A stretch of 54,071 nucleotides of DNA, from positions 1 through 54,071 of the forward strand of contig JAFWZW010000001.1 of assembly GCA_017517325.1 (NCBI GenBank). The letters run 5' to 3'. The notes beneath the pieces were generated by a model. That model saw nothing but the letters and a program-made list of their open reading frames with translations, was not told the origin of the DNA and made no database searches. The stretch is from Clostridia bacterium. Lineage in GTDB: Bacteria > Bacillota > Clostridia > Oscillospirales > SIG627. Numbering within the stretch: position 1 is the stretch's first letter; the number at the start of each line of letters is the position of its first letter. Made by a program: the position numbers and the translations under genes. Shown here piece by piece: positions 50,729 to 54,071 of the stretch.

Positions 50729-51772
50729 ATGAAGCTGACTTTTCGTTGGTATGGTGAGAATGATCCGGTAACTCTGGAAAAAATTCGCCAGATTCCCACT
50801 ATGACCGGCATTGTATCCGCCGTTTACGACGTTGCTCCCGGCGGCGTCTGGAGCCGTGAGAGCATTGCCAGGATCAAGGAGCTTGCAGAAGCAAACGACC
50901 TTGAATTTGAAGTGGTAGAAAGCGTACCCGTACACGAAGAAATCAAACTGGGTACCAAAAATGCAGAAAAACTTATCGACATTTACTGTGAAAACGTGAA
51001 GAGGCTGGGCGAAGCAGGGGTCAAATGTATCTGCTACAACTTTATGCCCGTATTTGACTGGCTCAGAAGCAAGCTTGAGTACAAGCACGCTGACGGCTGT
51101 AATTCTTTATCTTATCACGAAGAAGACCTGATGAAGATGGACCCCAAAAAGGGCGAGCTTTCCCTTCCCGGTTGGGATGCCAGCTACACCAAGGAACAAA
51201 TGGGCAAGCTTCTGGATGACTACGCCAACGTTGACGAAGAGAAGCTCTTTGGCAACCTGAAGATCTTTTTGGATGCCGTGATCCCCGTTGCCAAGGCCGC
51301 AGGCGTCAATATGGCCATCCATCCCGATGATCCGCCGTGGGGCATTTTCGGGCTTCCCCGCATTATCACCGGTGAAAAGAATCTTGAACGCTTTCTCTCT
51401 TTGGTGGACGAAAAGGAAAACGGTCTTACCTTCTGCACCGGTGCCTTGGGTGCTAACCCTGAAAACGACATGGTCAGAATGGCAGGCAAATTTGCAGATC
51501 GCATTCACTTCGTACATCTGAGAAATGTCCTGCATCTGGGCAAGCGCGATTTTGTGGAAGTGGGCCATCCCACCTCTTGCGGTTCTCTTGATATGTACGG
51601 CATTGCAAAGGCTTTGGTTGACGGCGGCTTTGACGGCTACGTCCGTCCCGACCACGGCAGAATGATTTGGGGCGAGACCAACTCCCATTACGGCTACGGT
51701 CTCTACGACAGAGCACTAGGGGCTACTTATATTGCAGGCCTCTTTGAAGCTATTGAAAGGAGTAAACAATAA
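50729..51772 (+). CDS. uxuA: Mannonate dehydratase UxuA
   Basis: Dehydrates D-mannonate to 2-keto-3-deoxygluconate in glucuronate catabolism. A TIM-barrel with the metal-ligand motifs CYNFMPVFDW, AIHPDDPPWGIFGLPRI, TFCTGALG, HFVHLRNV and VRPDHGRMIW. 347 residues, normal. The ATG at 50729 has AAGGAGG 7 bases upstream; the frame extending to 50669 starts before the likely transcript start. Overlaps uxuB by one base (TAATG). Confidence 0.96.
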   Translation: MKLTFRWYGENDPVTLEKIRQIPTMTGIVSAVYDVAPGGVWSRESIARIKELAEANDLEFEVVESVPVHEEIKLGTKNAEKLIDIYCENVKRLGEAGVKCICYNFMPVFDWLRSKLEYKHADGCNSLSYHEEDLMKMDPKKGELSLPGWDASYTKEQMGKLLDDYANVDEEKLFGNLKIFLDAVIPVAKAAGVNMAIHPDDPPWGIFGLPRIITGEKNLERFLSLVDEKENGLTFCTGALGANPENDMVRMAGKFADRIHFVHLRNVLHLGKRDFVEVGHPTSCGSLDMYGIAKALVDGGFDGYVRPDHGRMIWGETNSHYGYGLYDRALGATYIAGLFEAIERSKQ

Positions 51773-52599
51773 TGGATCAGAAAATCATTGTAATTACCGG
51801 TGCAGGCGGCGTTCTCTGCTCCGGCTTTGCCAAGGTATTGGCAAAGGAGGGACACAAGATCGCCCTTTTGGATCTGAATCTGGAAGCCGCAGAGGGCTTT
51901 GCGGAAGAGATCAGAAAGGAAGGCGGTGACGCCCGCGCTTACGGCTGCAACGTGCTGAAGAAGGATTCTCTGGAGGAAGCACACCAGGCCATTCTGAAGG
52001 ACTACGGCAAGTGCGATATCCTCATTAACGGTGCAGGCGGTAACAACCCCCGCGGTACCACCGATCACGAAACCTACGAGCCCGGCGACGAAACAAGAGA
52101 AGATATCAAAACCTTCTTCAACCTGGATCCTGATGGAATCGGTTTCGTATTTAACTTAAACTTCTTGGGAACTCTCCTGCCCACGCAGGTCTTCGTTCCC
52201 GATATGATCGGCAAGGAAGGCTGCAGCATTCTGAACGTTTCTTCTATGAATGCTTTCTGCCCCCTGACCAAGATCCCCGCTTACAGCGGTGCTAAGGCCG
52301 CCATTTCCAACTTTACCCAGTGGCTGGCCGTACACTTTGCACCCGCAGGCATCCGCGTGAATGCCATTGCCCCCGGCTTCTTCGTAACCCACCAGAACCG
52401 CGGGCTCCTCTTCAATGAGGATGGCACCCCCACCGCACGCACCGGCAAGATTCTGGCGGCAACGCCTATGAACCGCTTCGGTGAATCGGAAGAGCTCAAC
52501 GGAGCTTTGAACTTCCTTCTGGATCCTGAGAAGGCAAGCTTCATCACCGGCGTCGTTCTTCCCGTAGACGGCGGCTTCTCCGCTTACTCCGGAGTATGA
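51772..52599 (+). CDS. uxuB: SDR family D-mannonate (fructuronate) oxidoreductase
   Basis: Short-chain dehydrogenase expected to interconvert D-fructuronate and D-mannonate, feeding UxuA. Cofactor loop TGAGGVLCSGFAKVLA (TGxxxGxG as TGAGGVLCSG), NAG motif as NGAGG, catalytic Ser in LNVSSMNAF and Tyr-x3-Lys in YSGAK, then PGFFVT. 275 residues. Firmicutes use this SDR form instead of the long-chain E. coli UxuB; the tight coupling with uxuA supports the substrate call. AAAGGAG precedes the ATG. Confidence 0.9.
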   Translation: MDQKIIVITGAGGVLCSGFAKVLAKEGHKIALLDLNLEAAEGFAEEIRKEGGDARAYGCNVLKKDSLEEAHQAILKDYGKCDILINGAGGNNPRGTTDHETYEPGDETREDIKTFFNLDPDGIGFVFNLNFLGTLLPTQVFVPDMIGKEGCSILNVSSMNAFCPLTKIPAYSGAKAAISNFTQWLAVHFAPAGIRVNAIAPGFFVTHQNRGLLFNEDGTPTARTGKILAATPMNRFGESEELNGALNFLLDPEKASFITGVVLPVDGGFSAYSGV

Positions 52600-52618
52600 T
52601 TCAAATAAAAAAGTTCGG

Positions 52619-52656
52619 CTTGCGAGACTTCTCATAAGGAAGTCTCGCAGTTTTAT
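52619..52656 (+). terminator. uxuAB terminator
   Basis: Perfect 11-bp stem TGCGAGACTTC / GAAGTCTCGCA with a 7-base loop, followed by GTTTTATT. Confidence 0.82.
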
Positions 52657-52743
52657 TCGCCTTTCGGCGAGTTTGATTGCTTCGCAGTTATATTCAGCTA
52701 CCGCCGAGAGATATTGCCTTCGGCAGTTTAAGGGCGAATAAAA
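52651..52743. repeat. Long-range inverted repeat enclosing small hairpins
   Basis: TTTTATTCGCC (52651-52661) and GGCGAATAAAA (52733-52743) are perfect 11-bp complements 71 bases apart. Between them are the near-identical hairpins ATTGC-TTC-GCAGT (52676-52688) and ATTGCC-TTC-GGCAGT (52713-52727). The left arm can alternatively pair locally (TCGCC-TTTC-GGCGA), so two folds compete. Confidence 0.7.
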
Positions 52744-52823
52744 TATCACTAAAACCGAAAGGTTTTAATATCACTTTTGATTTATCAAAAATATCACTGT
52801 GAGACCCGTCTCACAATATAACT
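52742..52823. repeat. Tandem array of palindromes with AATATCACT linkers
   Basis: The linker AATATCACT occurs at 52742, 52767 and 52790, with a degenerate AATATAACT at 52815 (periods 25, 23 and 25). Between the linkers lie three unrelated perfect palindromes: AAAACC-GAAA-GGTTTT, TTTTGAT-TT-ATCAAAA and GTGAGAC-CC-GTCTCAC. Conserved linkers with variable stems indicate a structured repeat family, not chance. Confidence 0.8.
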
Positions 52824-52850
52824 ATAAAAATATTTTCTTTTGAGATAGTA

Positions 52851-52885
52851 AAAACGGATGTGCAGAAATTCTACACGTCCGTTTT
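52851..52885 (-). terminator. Bidirectional-type terminator at the XRE gene end
   Basis: 17-base arms AAAACGGATGTGCAGAA / TTCTACACGTCCGTTTT pair with two mismatched or wobble positions around one base. It is flanked by T and A runs on both strands. Confidence 0.7.
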
Positions 52886-52902
52886 ATAATTGTCGCATAC
52901 CG

Positions 52903-52943
52903 TAACAAGCATGGAAAATGTATATCACATTTTCCACTTGTTA
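52903..52943. repeat. Large bulged hairpin 59 bp after the XRE gene
   Basis: TAACAAG pairs with CTTGTTA and TGGAAAATGT with ACATTTTCCA, giving 17 bp of stem with a 2-base bulge and a 5-base loop. There is no T-run, so it is not a standard terminator. The top reads ATATCAC, the core of the linker in the nearby array. Confidence 0.75.
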
Positions 52944-53001
52944 GGCGAACCTAAAACCCTTTTCTAAACAAATATCATCTATTCGATAAATTGGAATTGG
53001 C

Positions 53002-54003
53002 TTACTTCTTGTCTTTTCGAATTCTTAAAAAACCAATTGCAAATAAAACAACACTGATAAACAGCATTGCTGTTATAACAATCAAATGGACATTTCCTGT
53101 AACGCACTGTGCCCAGTTTTGAAAATCCACTTCATAATGGGCTTCATTCAGTCCAAACAGTGCGTTTGTGACATACCCCATACAGTAATATACACAAGAC
53201 GCTACAACCGTGCAAATGCTTGCCTTAAAGAACCCGTCAAAAGAAAACATACAAATCACAGTGCAGAAAATCACGGGAATGTACGCATAAAACGTTATGA
53301 GAATTGCCGACCCAAGCATAAAGGGTTTCCAACTATAAACACACAAAAGAAGTAGTATTGTCAGCGCCAAAACCGATGTAAAAGCTATAACAAATTTAAA
53401 ATGCGACAGCTTTGTTCTGGATAGCAAAATTGTTCCAAAAACTAATATGTACCCCATCAGTGTGCCGATGCAGGCCACAGGAAACCAATATAGCCCGTCC
53501 GTATACACCGCACAGGTAAATAGGAGCAGACAAATGGAAAGATAGCTCGTTACCGTAAAAACAAGTAGCTTTTTCTTCTCAAAGAAAGAGGTAAATGTAG
53601 GGATAAACGCATAGGCACAAATCAAAGCTGTCAATACGATATAAAACCAGGATAGTGTATGGTTGACTGCAAGATTGCAAATAAAGCAAGTCAGCAGCGC
53701 AACAGCATAGGAGATAGTAGGAACCCAAAACCACGTGCCGCGAATCACACGGAATTTCTGTGCTTCGTGCTTCATCCTTCGTGTATCTGTGTCTGTTGAT
53801 GCGGTAATCAATTCGTGTTCGCTTATGTCAAGGACACGGCAAATATCGGAAATCAATGTAATGTCGGGATATGACACACCTCGCTCCCATTTGCTCACCG
53901 CACCTTCGGTAACAAACAGCATTTCTGCCAAATCTTTTTGTGAGTAATTTTTCTCGGTTCGTTTTGCCTTTATGAACGAGCCGAATGTTTTTTTATCAGT
54001 CAT
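53002..54003 (-). CDS. XRE-family regulator fused to a multi-spanning membrane domain
   Basis: Residues ~1-65 form an XRE/Cro helix-turn-helix (YSQKDLAEMLFVTEGAVSKWERGVSYPDI is the characteristic core). A ~25-residue linker follows, then about eight hydrophobic helices to the end (RIRKDKK). Membrane-tethered XRE regulators of this form are common on mobile elements and near transporters in Firmicutes; the ligand and targets are unknown. The gene is visibly more AT-rich than the rest of the window and lies between strong inverted repeats, suggesting acquisition. 333 residues. GAGGTGAACC precedes the ATG. Confidence 0.88.
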   Translation of the reverse strand: MTDKKTFGSFIKAKRTEKNYSQKDLAEMLFVTEGAVSKWERGVSYPDITLISDICRVLDISEHELITASTDTDTRRMKHEAQKFRVIRGTWFWVPTISYAVALLTCFICNLAVNHTLSWFYIVLTALICAYAFIPTFTSFFEKKKLLVFTVTSYLSICLLLFTCAVYTDGLYWFPVACIGTLMGYILVFGTILLSRTKLSHFKFVIAFTSVLALTILLLLCVYSWKPFMLGSAILITFYAYIPVIFCTVICMFSFDGFFKASICTVVASCVYYCMGYVTNALFGLNEAHYEVDFQNWAQCVTGNVHLIVITAMLFISVVLFAIGFLRIRKDKK

Positions 54004-54024
54004 ATCGGTTCACCTCTGCCCATC

Positions 54025-54053
54025 ATTCTACGGCAAGCAGACCCCGCCGTCAA
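54025..54053 (-). promoter_or_regulatory. Sigma-A promoter of the XRE membrane regulator gene
   Basis: TTGACG (54048-54053), a 17-bp spacer and TAGAAT (54025-54030). A second TTGACA lies a few bases further upstream near the window end, out of register with this -10. Confidence 0.7.
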
Positions 54054-54071
54054 TGGACTGTCAAGCCACCC

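Larger units (their letters stand above)
52600..53001. other. 402-bp non-coding hairpin region between uxuB and the XRE gene
   Basis: No supportable gene. In order it holds the uxuAB terminator, a long-range stem enclosing small hairpins (52651-52743), a tandem palindrome array with AATATCACT linkers (52742-52823), a second terminator-like hairpin (52851-52885) and a large bulged hairpin (52903-52943). It is much richer in inverted repeats than any other gap in the window. Confidence 0.8.

Noticed and set aside
52742-52823. CRISPR array
   Set aside because: Units are too short (about 24 bp), the variable parts are self-complementary palindromes, and no cas genes are present.

Overview
The window looks like chromosome from a spore-forming Clostridia-class Firmicute, probably an uncultured gut-type lineage. 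The evidence is a Firmicute-style division and cell-wall (dcw) cluster with a PASTA-domain PBP, the sporulation genes yqfC, yqfD, ylbJ and ytvI, strong GGAGG-type ribosome binding sites with frequent GTG and TTG starts, HPr with both His15 and Ser46, and DivIB- and YqhQ-type proteins. Nearly everything from 627 to 37434 is on the minus strand. No rRNA, tRNA, CRISPR array or transposase is visible. The taxonomic placement is inference from gene content only.

Layout: 1-585 is the 3' part of an unrecognised plus-strand gene, ending at a shared terminator with an LtaS-type glycerophosphate polymer synthase. 2674-15497 is the dcw cluster, transcribed right to left: mraZ, rsmH, ftsL-like, PBP (spoVD/pbpB), murE, murF, mraY, ftsW, murG, ftsQ, ftsZ. 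Its mraZ promoter carries four 10-bp MraZ-type boxes. murD, murB, murC and ftsA are absent. A terminator separates ftsL from the PBP, and ftsZ has its own promoter. 15696-18935 holds coaD, rsmD, uvrC and an HPr gene with its own promoter and terminator. 19053-26536 holds recA, prs, recX, rimO, pgsA and cysS (ending at a terminator), then cinA.

26658-37434 reads as one long minus-strand operon from a promoter ahead of tmk: tmk, a DJ-1 family gene, a CAAX-type membrane protease, mltG, rmuC, smpB, lepA, hemW, a lipoprotein, yqhQ and prmC. Divergent from tmk lie an iron-sulfur/FMN-type flavoprotein and ytvI, the latter behind a good match to a sigma-E (mother-cell sporulation) promoter. 39422-41102 is the rpsF-ssb-rpsR-secG-rpmB operon behind a perfect-consensus sigma-A promoter and a structured leader. 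It is followed by a SleB/CwlJ-type hydrolase, then yqfC, yqfD, phoH, ybeY, era, recO and mutS2 on the minus strand. ylbJ diverges from yqfC, followed by a small cysteine-rich protein and the uxuA-uxuB hexuronate pair behind a promoter with a perfect inverted-repeat operator candidate.

The last 1.5 kb differs in character. After uxuB comes a dense cluster of hairpins, including a tandem array in which unlike palindromes are separated by a conserved AATATCACT linker. Then comes an AT-richer gene for a membrane protein with an XRE DNA-binding domain, bounded by strong inverted repeats. This is the most likely acquired segment and the most unusual structure in the window. The rest is mainly conserved housekeeping. 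Its oddities are regulatory (a shared TTGCTTTTTTC promoter element, a sigma-E promoter, the operator candidates) or molecular (an FtsZ C-terminus without the usual conserved peptide, and missing mur genes).
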